A stretch of DNA of 64,000 nucleotides from Bradyrhizobium sp. Arg816 (GTDB lineage Bacteria; Pseudomonadota; Alphaproteobacteria; Rhizobiales; Xanthobacteraceae), in assembly GCF_029989365.1 (NCBI RefSeq), contig NZ_JAPRAQ010000011.1, positions 220,288-284,287 on the forward strand, given 5' to 3'. Under the pieces are notes generated by a model. That model ran no database searches, was not told the origin of the DNA, and saw nothing but the letters and a program-made list of their open reading frames with translations. This document shows positions 50,679 to 62,455 of the stretch, piece after piece. The position numbers were made by a program, and so were the translations under genes. Positions within the stretch are counted from its first letter, which is position 1, and the number at the start of each line of letters is the position of its first letter.

Positions 50679-51815
50679 ATGACCCCCTCCCGCATTCAAC
50701 GCCTGACGCTGACGCATTTTCGCAATTACCGGGCGGCGGGGCTCGAGACGGCGGCTGACATGGTGGCGCTGGTCGGGCCGAACGGGGCCGGCAAGACCAA
50801 TTGCATCGAGGCGATCTCGTTCCTGTCGCCGGGCCGCGGCTTGCGGCGCGCGACGCTGGAAGATGTCGCCGACAACCAGGGCGACGGCTCCTGGGCCGTG
50901 TCCGCGCAGGTCGAGGGCGCGCTGGGGCTCGCCACGCTCGGCACCGGCATCGACGCGCCGCGCGCGGACGCCGCAGTCAGCCGGCGCTGCCGCATCGACC
51001 GCGAGCCGGTGAATTCGGCCACCGCCTTCGGCGACCACATCCGCATGGTATGGCTGACGCCGGCGATGGACGGGCTGTTCATGGGCGCGGCCTCCGAACG
51101 GCGGCGCTTCTTCGACCGCCTGGTGCTGGCGATCGACAGCGAGCATTCGAGCCGCATCTCCGCGCTCGAACGCTCCCTGCGCTCGCGCAACCGCCTGCTC
51201 GAGACGCGCAATTACGACGACCATTGGTGTGATGCGATCGAGCGCGAGACCGCGGAGCTTGCGGTCGCGGTCGCCGCAACGCGCGGCCAGACCGCAGCGC
51301 GGCTCACCGGCATGCTCAACGCCCGCGCGCAGGAATCCGCGTTTCCGTCCGCGCAAATCGCACTGGACGGCTGGATGGAGAACGCGCTGCTCCAGGAGAC
51401 CGCGACGTCAGTCGAGGACCGCTACCGCCAGATCCTGCGCGACAACCGCCCGCGCGACGCCATCGCCGGCCGCACCACCGACGGCCCGCACCTCACCGAT
51501 CTCCAGGTGATCTATGCGCCGAAGAGCATGCCGGCGCGCGATGCCTCGACCGGCGAGCAGAAGGCGCTGCTGATTGGCCTCGTGCTGGCGCATGCGAGCC
51601 TGGTCGCCGAGATGACCGGCATCGTACCGCTGCTGCTGCTCGACGAGGTCGTAGCCCATCTCGATCCGAACCGGCGCGCGGCGCTGTTCGAGGAGCTGCG
51701 CAAGCTCGGCGCACAGGTGTGGCTGACCGGCGCCGATCCCGCCGCCTTCTCCGAGATCGGCGCTGGAGGCGAGGTCTTTGACGTCGAGAGCGGACGTGTC
51801 TCCGCCCGGCGATAG
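50679..51815 (+). CDS. recF: DNA replication and repair protein RecF
   Basis: The 378-residue ABC-type ATPase shows LTHFRNYRAAGLETAADMVA, Walker A VGPNGAGKTNCIEAISFLSP, signature ASTGEQKALLIGLVLAH, and Walker B PLLLLDEVVAHLDPNRR. It loads RecA at gaps. I chose ATG 50679, where RIQRLTLTHFRNY begins; the frame is open upstream through the repeat. Order dnaA-dnaN-recF is ancestral. Confidence 0.97.
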   Translation: MTPSRIQRLTLTHFRNYRAAGLETAADMVALVGPNGAGKTNCIEAISFLSPGRGLRRATLEDVADNQGDGSWAVSAQVEGALGLATLGTGIDAPRADAAVSRRCRIDREPVNSATAFGDHIRMVWLTPAMDGLFMGAASERRRFFDRLVLAIDSEHSSRISALERSLRSRNRLLETRNYDDHWCDAIERETAELAVAVAATRGQTAARLTGMLNARAQESAFPSAQIALDGWMENALLQETATSVEDRYRQILRDNRPRDAIAGRTTDGPHLTDLQVIYAPKSMPARDASTGEQKALLIGLVLAHASLVAEMTGIVPLLLLDEVVAHLDPNRRAALFEELRKLGAQVWLTGADPAAFSEIGAGGEVFDVESGRVSARR

Positions 51816-51931
51816 ACCCCGCCGTTGAACCCGACCGTTTCCCTTCGCGACTAGCTTTTTGAGGCCGCGGCGATGCGCGTCGCAGCCTCAGCCATCGCGC
51901 AATGACACGCGCGACTTCCCTGGAGAATGAG

Positions 51932-52675
51932 ATGCGGACGGTAAGGACCGGGGCGCGAGTCCCGGCTCGATGGCTGGCGTTTGCGTGCGGCCTCCTCTTG
52001 CTCGCGGTCTGCATGCTCGCGGCAAGCGCCAGCGCCTGGGTGCCGCATCTGTCGCCGCTGTTCGCGTCGGGGCTCACGCCGGACCCCGCTGCCAAGCTGC
52101 CCGCGCCGACCCGTTACAGCTACCGAGGAACGCACACCACCGTCGTCAAGGGCGTTGAAACGCCGCTCCGTACCAGGCTGGAGGCCACCGTGCCCGCCGA
52201 GCTCGGCGACGTCCTCGCCTTCTACCGCACCGAGCTCAGCAAGCTCGGCTGGCAGGAGCAGCGCGATGGCGCGGTGGTCTCCGCCGATCACGTCAAGCTC
52301 GCCTTCGCCTCCCCGCTCGGACCCGGCATGCTGGCGCTCGACCGCAAGGACGCCGGCACCGCAGTCAATCTCGTGCAGAAGAATGCATCTGTCGCGGCCA
52401 ATGCGAACGTGATGCCCGAGCCCGGCCAGGCGAAGCTGGTGTTCTCCAATATCAGCGAAACGGAAGCCACGCTCACGATCAACGACCGGACCATCAAGCA
52501 CGCCGCCGGCGCCTACGCGGTTTCGCTGGATCTGCAGCCCGGCAGATATTCCTACGAGGTGAGCGTCCCGGGTCATCCGGCCACGACGAACATCCTCAAC
52601 TTCGCTGCCGGCGATACCTGGGAGCTTACGGTCGGGCGTGACGGAGAGGCATGGTCGCCGCTCCTGCTGTATTGA
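51932..52675 (+). CDS. Exported FYR-EL-GW family protein, copy 1
   Basis: The 247-residue protein has an N-terminal membrane helix or signal (FACGLLLLAVCMLAASASAW) and a mature part with PAELGDVLAFYRTELSKLGW near residue 95. Then follow VNLVQKNASVAANANVMPEP, LTINDRTIKHAAGAYAVSLD and LQPGRYSYEVSVPGHPATTN. Related proteins at 52782 and 58108 share all these blocks. The last part looks like a carbohydrate- or peptide-binding beta sandwich. I do not know the family. ATG 51932 follows GGAG; the leader is conserved with the paralogues (GCGCGACnTCCCTGGAGA). Confidence 0.65.
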   Translation: MRTVRTGARVPARWLAFACGLLLLAVCMLAASASAWVPHLSPLFASGLTPDPAAKLPAPTRYSYRGTHTTVVKGVETPLRTRLEATVPAELGDVLAFYRTELSKLGWQEQRDGAVVSADHVKLAFASPLGPGMLALDRKDAGTAVNLVQKNASVAANANVMPEPGQAKLVFSNISETEATLTINDRTIKHAAGAYAVSLDLQPGRYSYEVSVPGHPATTNILNFAAGDTWELTVGRDGEAWSPLLLY

Positions 52676-52781
52676 ACCTCCCGGGTTTCTGCCGCGACTT
52701 CTGGTCTGAGGCCGCGCCGACGGTGTCGCAGCCCGCAAATGCGCGCGCCCGAGCCGCGCGCGATATCCTGGAGACGTGACG

Positions 52782-54950
52782 ATGTCGATGACCCCGCGCG
52801 GGATGCAAGTCCCGGCACGCTGGCGGCTGCTTGCCTGCGGCCTTGTCCTGATGGCGAGTTGCTCGATCGCGGCCGCTGCTGACGGGGGTATCGTCGACGT
52901 CTACGCGTTGCCGAGGCTCGAGGGCGTGGTGGAAGACATGTCCCGCCCCAATTCCGACCGCGTCGAATATCGCATGCCGACGCCGGAAGCGGTGACAACG
53001 CCGGCGGTGAAGAAGCTCCTCGGCGCCGACGGCTGGGTACCCTACGTGCGGCCGCTGGAAGAGAAGAGCTCCACGCTGAATTTCAAGAAGGGACGGCAGG
53101 GCCTTTCGGTCTACCTCACGCAAGCTCTCGGCCGGCCCGACCAATCCGTGGTCCATTACGCGACCGACCGGATCTACGGCAACGTGCCGTTTCCTGATGG
53201 CGCGAGCGACATCATGTTTGACGGGACGAGGCCCTATCTCGGCTGCGTCGCGCCTGAAACGCTCGATGCGACGTCGGATTTCTTTGGCCGAGAGATGGCG
53301 GCGATCGGCTGGCAGAAACTCACGCCGGAAACCGCCGCGCGCTGGACAACCAGCCTGGATGAAATCCTGCCCGACGGCCTGCGTGCCTTCTACGCGCACC
53401 CTGACAGCAAGGAAGGCGGCTTCTACCAGCAGAAGCCGGTCATGCTGACGCTGACGCGCCGCGACGACGGCCGCACCAATGTGGACATCCGCGTCGCGCC
53501 CTTCGCATTGCCGGGTGAGCTCAAGGCCGATAGCGATCTTGCCGGCCTGCCGCGGCCGAATCCAACCAAATCGGCCAGGGGCCTCGGCAGCGCAAGCTCC
53601 AACAAGCGCGAGATGTCGGCCGCCGTGATGGCCGAGCTGCCGGCCGTGCTGGCGTTCTATCACCGCGAGCTCGCCGGGCGCGGCTGGCAGGAGGATGGCA
53701 GCGCGCCGCTCGCGCCCGGCGACGAGGTCGCGATCAAGATCTCCAACACTGATGAAACCGGCGTGCTGCGGCTCGGCCGCAAATATGATTTCACCATGGT
53801 CAGCGTGACTGCGCAGGTGAAGGAATCCGCGCTCGCCGCCCGCGCCAAGGCGAAGAAGGAAGCCGACGAGAAGTTCCTTGGAGATGCGCTAGGTGCGGCC
53901 AAGCAGCTCATCGCTGCCGACGAGGCGCGGCGCAAGGTGCAGGCGGCAGCACTCTCCGACGCACCGCTCAATGCGCTCGCCGACAGCAAGACGCCGGTGC
54001 CGCTGCCCGAGACAGCCGAAGGCGTGACGTTCGAAGGCGGCGACGGCCGGCTCGAATTCTCTTCGACCTCGAGCGTGAAGGCGCTCGGCAGCTTCTACCG
54101 CGCAGCGCTGAAGAACGCGGGCTGGAAAGAGCAGCCTTCCGTCATCAACCAGCCCAACATGGCGGTGATGGAATTCTCCAAGGCCGGCAAGTCGATCTCG
54201 ATGACCGTGATGCAGATGGGCCCGAAGGTGAATGTCAGCGCCAACGGCACCGGCCTGATCGTGGCTGCGGCGAAGCCGGTTGAGGCCAAATCGGCAGACG
54301 CAAAGCCGATCCAAGCCAAATCGACCGAGTCGCTGAAGCCCGATCCCGATTCCGCACTGCCCGTACCGACGCAGCGCAGCTCGAGCGGGATCAGCTCGAC
54401 GAAATTCCCCGGCAGCGACCAGTCGTTCCGCAAGGAGCTCGAAGCCAGCATTCCGGCCGAGCTCTCGGATGTCCTCGCCTTCTATCGCGCAGAGCTCGCC
54501 AAGCGCGGCTGGCAGGAAAAGACTGACGGCGCGCCGGTTACCGCCGAGCGGGCGGAGCTGGCGTTCACCTCGCCGGAGGGGCCGGCCATGCTGAAGCTCG
54601 GCCGCGCCAGGGAGGAGACAACGGTCAGCCTGGTGCAGCGGAATCCGCAGGCAGCGGCCAAGGCCGACATCATGCCCAAGGCGGGACAGGCGAGGCTGAT
54701 GCTCGGCAATATCGGGCCGAAGGAGGCGTCGCTGACGATCAACAAGCAGACCATCAAGATCGCGGCCGGCGCCGGCGGCCCGCAATCGCCGAAAGGCCCG
54801 ATGCTCGACCTGCCGCCCGGCAAGTACCAGTACGCGCTGCGCCTGCCCGGGCAGCCCACTCGCAACGAGACCCTGACCGTAGCCGCCGGCGACGCCTGGG
54901 GCCTCCTGGTGGGGCCAAGCGGCGACGTGCTTCCGCTGCAGATGTATTGA
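52782..54950 (+). CDS. Long exported FYR-EL-GW family protein with four modules
   Basis: The 722-residue protein has a signal peptide (LLACGLVLMASCSIAAAA). It repeats one pattern: TSDFFGREMAAIGWQKL near 164, LAFYHRELAGRGWQED near 291, LGSFYRAALKNAGWKEQ near 439, and PAELSDVLAFYRAELAKRGW near 567. The last 270 residues match the whole mature part of the short paralogues (51932, 58108). It is thus a fusion or expansion of the same unit, probably in the periplasm. ATG 52782 lies eight bases after GGAG. No function known to me. Confidence 0.7.
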   Translation: MSMTPRGMQVPARWRLLACGLVLMASCSIAAAADGGIVDVYALPRLEGVVEDMSRPNSDRVEYRMPTPEAVTTPAVKKLLGADGWVPYVRPLEEKSSTLNFKKGRQGLSVYLTQALGRPDQSVVHYATDRIYGNVPFPDGASDIMFDGTRPYLGCVAPETLDATSDFFGREMAAIGWQKLTPETAARWTTSLDEILPDGLRAFYAHPDSKEGGFYQQKPVMLTLTRRDDGRTNVDIRVAPFALPGELKADSDLAGLPRPNPTKSARGLGSASSNKREMSAAVMAELPAVLAFYHRELAGRGWQEDGSAPLAPGDEVAIKISNTDETGVLRLGRKYDFTMVSVTAQVKESALAARAKAKKEADEKFLGDALGAAKQLIAADEARRKVQAAALSDAPLNALADSKTPVPLPETAEGVTFEGGDGRLEFSSTSSVKALGSFYRAALKNAGWKEQPSVINQPNMAVMEFSKAGKSISMTVMQMGPKVNVSANGTGLIVAAAKPVEAKSADAKPIQAKSTESLKPDPDSALPVPTQRSSSGISSTKFPGSDQSFRKELEASIPAELSDVLAFYRAELAKRGWQEKTDGAPVTAERAELAFTSPEGPAMLKLGRAREETTVSLVQRNPQAAAKADIMPKAGQARLMLGNIGPKEASLTINKQTIKIAAGAGGPQSPKGPMLDLPPGKYQYALRLPGQPTRNETLTVAAGDAWGLLVGPSGDVLPLQMY

Positions 54951-55093
54951 GGTGCGACGAAGCAGGTGCGCCCACGCGCAGCCGGCGTTTCGGACCCGTG
55001 GGCGGAAATTTGATCTAGATCAACAGAGCGTTGCGGCGTTGCCTCCCGAATAGGCGTCAACAGGGTTCTGACGTCTCCAAGAGGGAGCTTGCA

Positions 55094-57634
55094 ATGACCC
55101 GTGCCCGTCACGTTGACGATAGCTCAAAGCCAGAAAGCCGCTTACTAAACCACCGCAACTTGCTGCTTTGCGGCACCGCACTGACCGTCGGTTTTTTGCT
55201 GTGCGCGCTGGAGACGACCAGCCTCGCGCAGCAAACCACCGGCACGCCGGGTTCGCCGAGCGCCACGACAACCATCGATGGCAAGCAGCTTCCGCCTGAA
55301 CCTCCGAAGTTCGAAGGCGTGATCAAGGAAGATGCCACGGACTCCAAGCCATACTGGCCACCGTCCGTTGTGCCGCCCAAAGGCGCGCCGAACGTGCTGC
55401 TGATCATGACCGACGACCAGGGTTATGGCGTGACCGGCACCTTCGGTGGGGTGATCCCGACCCCGAACATGGATCGCATCGCCGAGACGGGTCTGCGCTA
55501 TACGCAGTTTCACTCGACAGCGTTGTGCTCGCCGACGCGCGCAGCGCTGATCACCGGCCGCAACCACCATTCGGTCGGCTTTGGTGTGATCGGGGAAATG
55601 TCCACCGGCTATCCGGGCTACGATTCCGTCATCGGCCCGGAGAGTGCGACGATCGGCACTATCCTCCGGGACAACGGCTTTGCCACCTCATGGTTCGGCA
55701 AGAACCATAACACCCCAACCTATCTTTACAGCGCGGCTGGTCCATTCGACCAGTGGCCAGTCGGAATGGGATTTCAATACTTCTACGGGTTCATGGGCGG
55801 CGAGACCGACCAGTGGACGCCTTATCTTTATAAAAACACGACCCAGATTTTTCCGTGGATCGGCAAGTCCGGCTACAACCTCACTACCGATATGGCGGAC
55901 GAAGCCATCAACTACATGAACAGCCTGAACGCGGCCGCACCCGACAAGCCGTTCTTCCTCTACTATGTGCCCGGCGGCACCCATTCGCCGCATCAGCCGA
56001 AAAAGGAATGGATCGACAAGTTCAAGGGCAAGTTCGACATGGGCTGGGAGAAGCTGCGCGAGCAGATCTTCGCCAACCAGAAGCGACTCGGGGTCATCCC
56101 GGTGAATACCCAACTCACCGCCTGGCCTGATACCTTGCCGAAGTGGGACTCGCTCTCATTGATCCAAAAGAAGCTGTACGCGCGGGAGGCCGAGGTGTTT
56201 GCCGCTTACGCAGCCTATACCGACAATGAAATCGGCCGCGTCATCAAAGCGGTCGAAGACATGGGCAAGCTCGACAACACCCTGATCATCTACATCAGCG
56301 GCGACAACGGCACCAGCGCCGAAGGCACGCTCGAGGGCACCCCGAACCAGATGACCGCCTACAACGGCGTTCTGAAGCTGCCTGAAGTCGAGCTGATGCT
56401 GCATTACGAGGATTGGGGCTCCGACAAAACCTACCCGCATATGTCGGTGGCGTGGTCGTGGGCCTTCGACACCCCGTTCAAATGGACCAAGCAGGTGGCA
56501 TCGCATTTCGGCGGCACCCGGCAAGGCATGGCCATCTCATGGCCCGGTCACATCAAGGACGTTGGCGGCATCCGCAGCCAATTCCATCACATCATCGACA
56601 TCGTGCCGACGATTCTTGAAGCCACAGGCATTCAGGCTCCCGACACTGTCAATGGCATCAAGCAAAAGCCCATCGAGGGAGTGAGCATGGCCTATACGTT
56701 TGACCAGGCCAACGCCAATGCACCCTCAAAGCGCGACACGCAATATTTCGAGATGTTCGCGAACCGCGGCATCTATCACGATGGTTGGTATGCATGCACA
56801 ACGCCGCCGGCGCCGCCGTGGCTTCTGGGCACAGCCAAGCTGCCGGAGATCAATGAATACAAGTGGGAGCTTTACAACATCGCCGAGGATTACTCGCAGG
56901 CCAATGACCTCGCAGCCAAGAATCCCGACAAGCTCAAGGAGTTGCAAGCGTTGTTCCTGTCGGAGGCGGCAAAATACCAGGTCTTGCCGCTGGACAATTC
57001 TGTCCTCCCGCGCATCACCACGCCGCGGCCGAGCGCGACCGCCGGACGAACTGAGTTCACATACAAGGGCGCGAACCCCGGCATCCCTGCCGAAAACGCA
57101 CCCAGCATCATGAACAAGGACTACAAGATCACCGCCGACATAACCGTCCCGCAGGGCGGCGCCGAAGGGATGATCGCGACTCTCGGCGGCCGATTCAGCG
57201 GCTACGGCCTCTATTTGCTGAAAGGCAAACCGGTCTTTGTCTACAACATGCTGGACTTGAAACGATACCGCTGGGAAGCGGGCGTAGGCGCGCGCGACTG
57301 GCTGGGCTCCGCGCTCAAGCCGGGCAAGCATACCCTTGTGTTTGATTTCAAATATAACGGGCCCGGCTTCGGCAAGGGCGGCACCGGCGTGCTGTCGGTG
57401 GACGGCAAGGAGGTTTCCCGCCAGTCGATGCCGCACTCGATTGCGTTCCTGATGGCCATCGACGAGACCTTCGACGTCGGCGTGGATAGCCGCACGGGCG
57501 TGGATGACAGCTACAAGCTGCCGTTCCAGTTCAACGGCAAGATCGACAAGCTGACGTTCAAGCTCGGACCGACGCAGCTCTCCAGCGACGACCAAAAGCT
57601 CATGCGGCACGCACTCGAAAGAGCGAGGGACTGA
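55094..57634 (+). CDS. Arylsulfatase with C-terminal extension
   Basis: The 846-residue protein has a signal segment, then VLLIMTDDQGYGVTGTFGGV with the metal Asp pair, and TALCSPTRAALITGRNHHSV with the CSPTR motif whose Cys becomes formylglycine. Further motifs are GKNHNTPTYLYSAAGPFDQW, FLYYVPGGTHSPHQPKKEWI and YISGDNGTSAEGT. The last 230 residues after about 620 form a beta-rich extension. It removes sulfate from aryl or other esters outside the cytoplasm. ATG 55094 follows GGGAG. It sits inside the FYR-EL-GW cluster. Confidence 0.93.
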   Translation: MTRARHVDDSSKPESRLLNHRNLLLCGTALTVGFLLCALETTSLAQQTTGTPGSPSATTTIDGKQLPPEPPKFEGVIKEDATDSKPYWPPSVVPPKGAPNVLLIMTDDQGYGVTGTFGGVIPTPNMDRIAETGLRYTQFHSTALCSPTRAALITGRNHHSVGFGVIGEMSTGYPGYDSVIGPESATIGTILRDNGFATSWFGKNHNTPTYLYSAAGPFDQWPVGMGFQYFYGFMGGETDQWTPYLYKNTTQIFPWIGKSGYNLTTDMADEAINYMNSLNAAAPDKPFFLYYVPGGTHSPHQPKKEWIDKFKGKFDMGWEKLREQIFANQKRLGVIPVNTQLTAWPDTLPKWDSLSLIQKKLYAREAEVFAAYAAYTDNEIGRVIKAVEDMGKLDNTLIIYISGDNGTSAEGTLEGTPNQMTAYNGVLKLPEVELMLHYEDWGSDKTYPHMSVAWSWAFDTPFKWTKQVASHFGGTRQGMAISWPGHIKDVGGIRSQFHHIIDIVPTILEATGIQAPDTVNGIKQKPIEGVSMAYTFDQANANAPSKRDTQYFEMFANRGIYHDGWYACTTPPAPPWLLGTAKLPEINEYKWELYNIAEDYSQANDLAAKNPDKLKELQALFLSEAAKYQVLPLDNSVLPRITTPRPSATAGRTEFTYKGANPGIPAENAPSIMNKDYKITADITVPQGGAEGMIATLGGRFSGYGLYLLKGKPVFVYNMLDLKRYRWEAGVGARDWLGSALKPGKHTLVFDFKYNGPGFGKGGTGVLSVDGKEVSRQSMPHSIAFLMAIDETFDVGVDSRTGVDDSYKLPFQFNGKIDKLTFKLGPTQLSSDDQKLMRHALERARD

Positions 57635-57798
57635 GCGCGACAAGTCGTGGCGATTCATGTCGGCCCCAACGCCACGTCTCATCCTTCTTCGCTAAGAAAT
57701 CGTTCGGCGGGATCCGCTTCGAAAGCCTGCGCGAAATATCATCGCGCATAGAAGGGTGTGCCGGCAGTGGATTCTTCATTTGGCGCGCTGGATGCGTT

Positions 57799-57984
57799 GC
57801 CGGCGCCGGCGGCCCGCAATCGCCGAAAGGCCCGATGCTGGATATACCGCGCGGCAAGTATCGGTACGCGCTGCGCCTGCCCGGGCAGCCCGCTCGCAGC
57901 GAGACCCTGACCGTTGCCGCCGGCGACGCCTGGGGCCTCCTGGTGGGGCCGACCGGCGAGGTGCTCCCGCTCCAGATGTATTGA
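57799..57984 (+). pseudogene. C-terminal fragment of the FYR-EL-GW family
   Basis: These 186 bases match the last 186 bases of the gene at 52782-54950 at about 90 percent by eye, including the stop. The frame reads GAGGPQSPKGPMLDI, then RGKYRYALRLPGQPARSETL and GDAWGLLVGPTGEVLPLQMY. No start or signal precedes it. It is the left-over end of a paralogue that was cut at 57799. Confidence 0.8.
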
Positions 57985-58107
57985 TCCCGCCGTCTGTGCC
58001 TGTAACGGCCAGGTTGAACCTGTCCGGTTGGTGGGGCGACTAGTCGTCCGGAGGCGGCGGCGACTGTGTCGCACCCGCTGCAACGCGCGACATCCCTGGA
58101 GAGTGGC

Positions 58108-58851
58108 ATGACGACGGTGAGGCGCAGAACGAAGGTCCCGGCACGATGGCGGCTGTTCGCGTGCGGCCTCGCTCTTCTCGCGGGCGGCCTGGTCGCCGCA
58201 GGCGCCGGCGGATGGCTGCCGCACCCGTCACCGCAAACTTCGGCCGCACTCACACCGGCGGATCCAGACGCCGAGATGCCGGTGCCGAAGCAACACAACT
58301 TCTCCAGCTCCAACACCACCCATATGACCGGCATCGAAATCCCGCTGCGGGTCGGGCTCGAAGCCCATGTGCCGGCCCAGCTCAGCGATGTGCTCGCCTT
58401 CTACCGCACGGAGCTCGCAAAGCGTGGCTGGGCGGAAAAGCCTGAGGGTACTTTGGTTGCCGCCAATCACGCTCAGCTCGCCTTTGTCTCCCCGAAGGGC
58501 CCGGCCACCCTGAAGCTCGGCCGCGCGACGGACGAGACCACAGTCGACCTGGTGCAACGGAATACGGAGGCCGTGGCCAAGGCCAATTTCCTGCCGATGC
58601 CCGGACAGGCGCGGCTGATATTCGGCTATCTCGTGCCGGACGTGGCCTCGCTCACGATCAACGATCAGACCATCAAGATCGCGGGTGGCGAAAATCACCC
58701 ACAAACGCTGGATCTGCCGCCCGGCAAATATTCCTACAAGCTGGTCGTGTCGGGCTATCCGTTGCGCACCGATACCATCACCGTGGCCTCAGGCGAGGCC
58801 TGGTCCCTCAGCTTGGGCGACGACGACAAGAAGCCGGATCAGATCTACTGA
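58108..58851 (+). CDS. Exported FYR-EL-GW family protein, copy 3
   Basis: The 247-residue product is a paralogue of 51932-52675 with equal length: FACGLALLAGGLVAAGAGGW, AQLSDVLAFYRTELAKRGWA, VDLVQRNTEAVAKANFLPMP, LTINDQTIKIAGG and LPPGKYSYKLVVSGYPLRTD. Signal helix and module order are the same. ATG 58108 follows GGAGAG. It closes the cluster before gyrB. Confidence 0.65.
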   Translation: MTTVRRRTKVPARWRLFACGLALLAGGLVAAGAGGWLPHPSPQTSAALTPADPDAEMPVPKQHNFSSSNTTHMTGIEIPLRVGLEAHVPAQLSDVLAFYRTELAKRGWAEKPEGTLVAANHAQLAFVSPKGPATLKLGRATDETTVDLVQRNTEAVAKANFLPMPGQARLIFGYLVPDVASLTINDQTIKIAGGENHPQTLDLPPGKYSYKLVVSGYPLRTDTITVASGEAWSLSLGDDDKKPDQIY

Positions 58852-59133
58852 ACCCAGTGACCTGCTCAGAGGCGCCACGGCGCCTGGGAACGCGCTTCTC
58901 CGCCCCACAAAATCCACGCCTTCAAGAGCCAAAAACAGGGCCTCGAATCGCCCTTTTCGCAAGCCCCAGAATCGGCCTTCGATAGCCTTGAAAACCGGCA
59001 AAAAATCCCTATTTCGTCAAAGGGTTGCCGGAGGATACTTTGCGCTAGGCGCAAGCGGTCTTTCATGGCACAAATAGCCTGCAAATCAGCGCCTTTTGCG
59101 CGGCTGATTCGGGCGACATCTCGAAGGCCTCTC

Positions 59134-61569
<2,436 letters not shown>

Positions 61570-61589
61570 GGGCTCGCTGCTTCCACAAC

Positions 61590-61618
61590 GTCATGCCCGG
61601 GCTTGTCCCGGGCATGAC
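61590..61618. terminator. Inverted repeat after gyrB, possible terminator
   Basis: GTCATGCCCGGG and CCCGGGCATGAC form a perfect 12-base-pair stem with a CTTGT loop, 20 bases after the gyrB stop. There is no T run, so it may be a repeat element of the CATGCCCGGGC type that acts as a 3' barrier. Confidence 0.5.
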
Positions 61619-61716
61619 GGCTAGACCAATCCCTGCATCGCTGAACCTCACCACCCGCCATCGCGACGAAGTGGCATGAACCCGCAAGGCCAATTCCGGC
61701 CGGGATGCGTCACGCC

Positions 61717-62184
61717 ATGACCAGCTCTGCAACTACCGGTTCCGCCCTCCCCTCCCGCCGTCTCGGCATCATCGGCAGCATTGTCGGCGTGCTGGCGCTG
61801 ATGGCGGCCGTGTTGCCGCACTGGGTCGTGCCGATGGTGTTCCCGCCGCCCCCGGCGGACCAGGTCATCGTCGACACCGGCCATCGCATCAAGGACCGCG
61901 TGATCGCGCGCATGAAGGGCGTGGAGTATCAGGCGCCGAAGGTCGAGAAATCGGCTGGACGCAGCTGGAGTGAAACCGCTTCAGCCGCCGCGATCTCGCT
62001 CGGCCTGCTGGCCATCCTGCTCTCGGTCCTCGCGCTGATCTTTCGGGAGGAGAGGCTTCTTGCGGGCGTGGCCGCCATCCTCGGCACCGGCGCCATCGCG
62101 ATCGAGATTTCCTTCGTCATGATCGGCGCACTGATCCTGATCGCGATCCTCTATGTGGTCGCGAATATCATCGGGCTGTTCTGA
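61717..62184 (+). CDS. Membrane protein, 155 residues
   Basis: The product has a first helix (LGIIGSIVGVLALMAAVLPH), a short periplasmic loop with HRIKDRVIARMKGVEYQAPK, and three further helices (AAAISLGLLAILLSVLALIF, LAGVAAILGTGAIAIEISF, VMIGALILIAILYVVANIIG). It is a small inner-membrane protein of unknown role. The start is unclear: ATG 61705 or 61717. Confidence 0.65.
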   Translation: MTSSATTGSALPSRRLGIIGSIVGVLALMAAVLPHWVVPMVFPPPPADQVIVDTGHRIKDRVIARMKGVEYQAPKVEKSAGRSWSETASAAAISLGLLAILLSVLALIFREERLLAGVAAILGTGAIAIEISFVMIGALILIAILYVVANIIGLF

Positions 62185-62215
62185 TGGGCGGCCGCCGCGC
62201 TAAAAGCTCCGGACC

Positions 62216-62344
62216 TCATCCTGAGGAGCCCGCGATAGCGGGCGTCTCGAAGGATGGCTGCGGGCGAGAGCCGGGCCTCCATGGTTCGCCCGCCGATGCG
62301 AGCATCGTCCGGAGACGCGCGTTCCGCGCTCCTCACCATGAGGA
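62216..62344. repeat. Intergenic inverted repeat, CCTCATCCTGAGGAG family
   Basis: CCTCATCCTGAGGAGCCCGC and GCGTCTCGAAGGATGG occur as at 42243-42361. The right arm is worn (GCGCTCCTCACCATGAGGAG). It lies upstream of the murA-type gene. Confidence 0.68.
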
Positions 62345-62455
62345 GTTAGCAGCCTCCTCGGGGCCACCAACTGTGGCCGCCGCAATTGCTCCCGCGCTCA
62401 ATTCTCTGTAGTTTCCGCCCGAAACAGCCCCACCCAACAGGACAGCGAGAACCCC

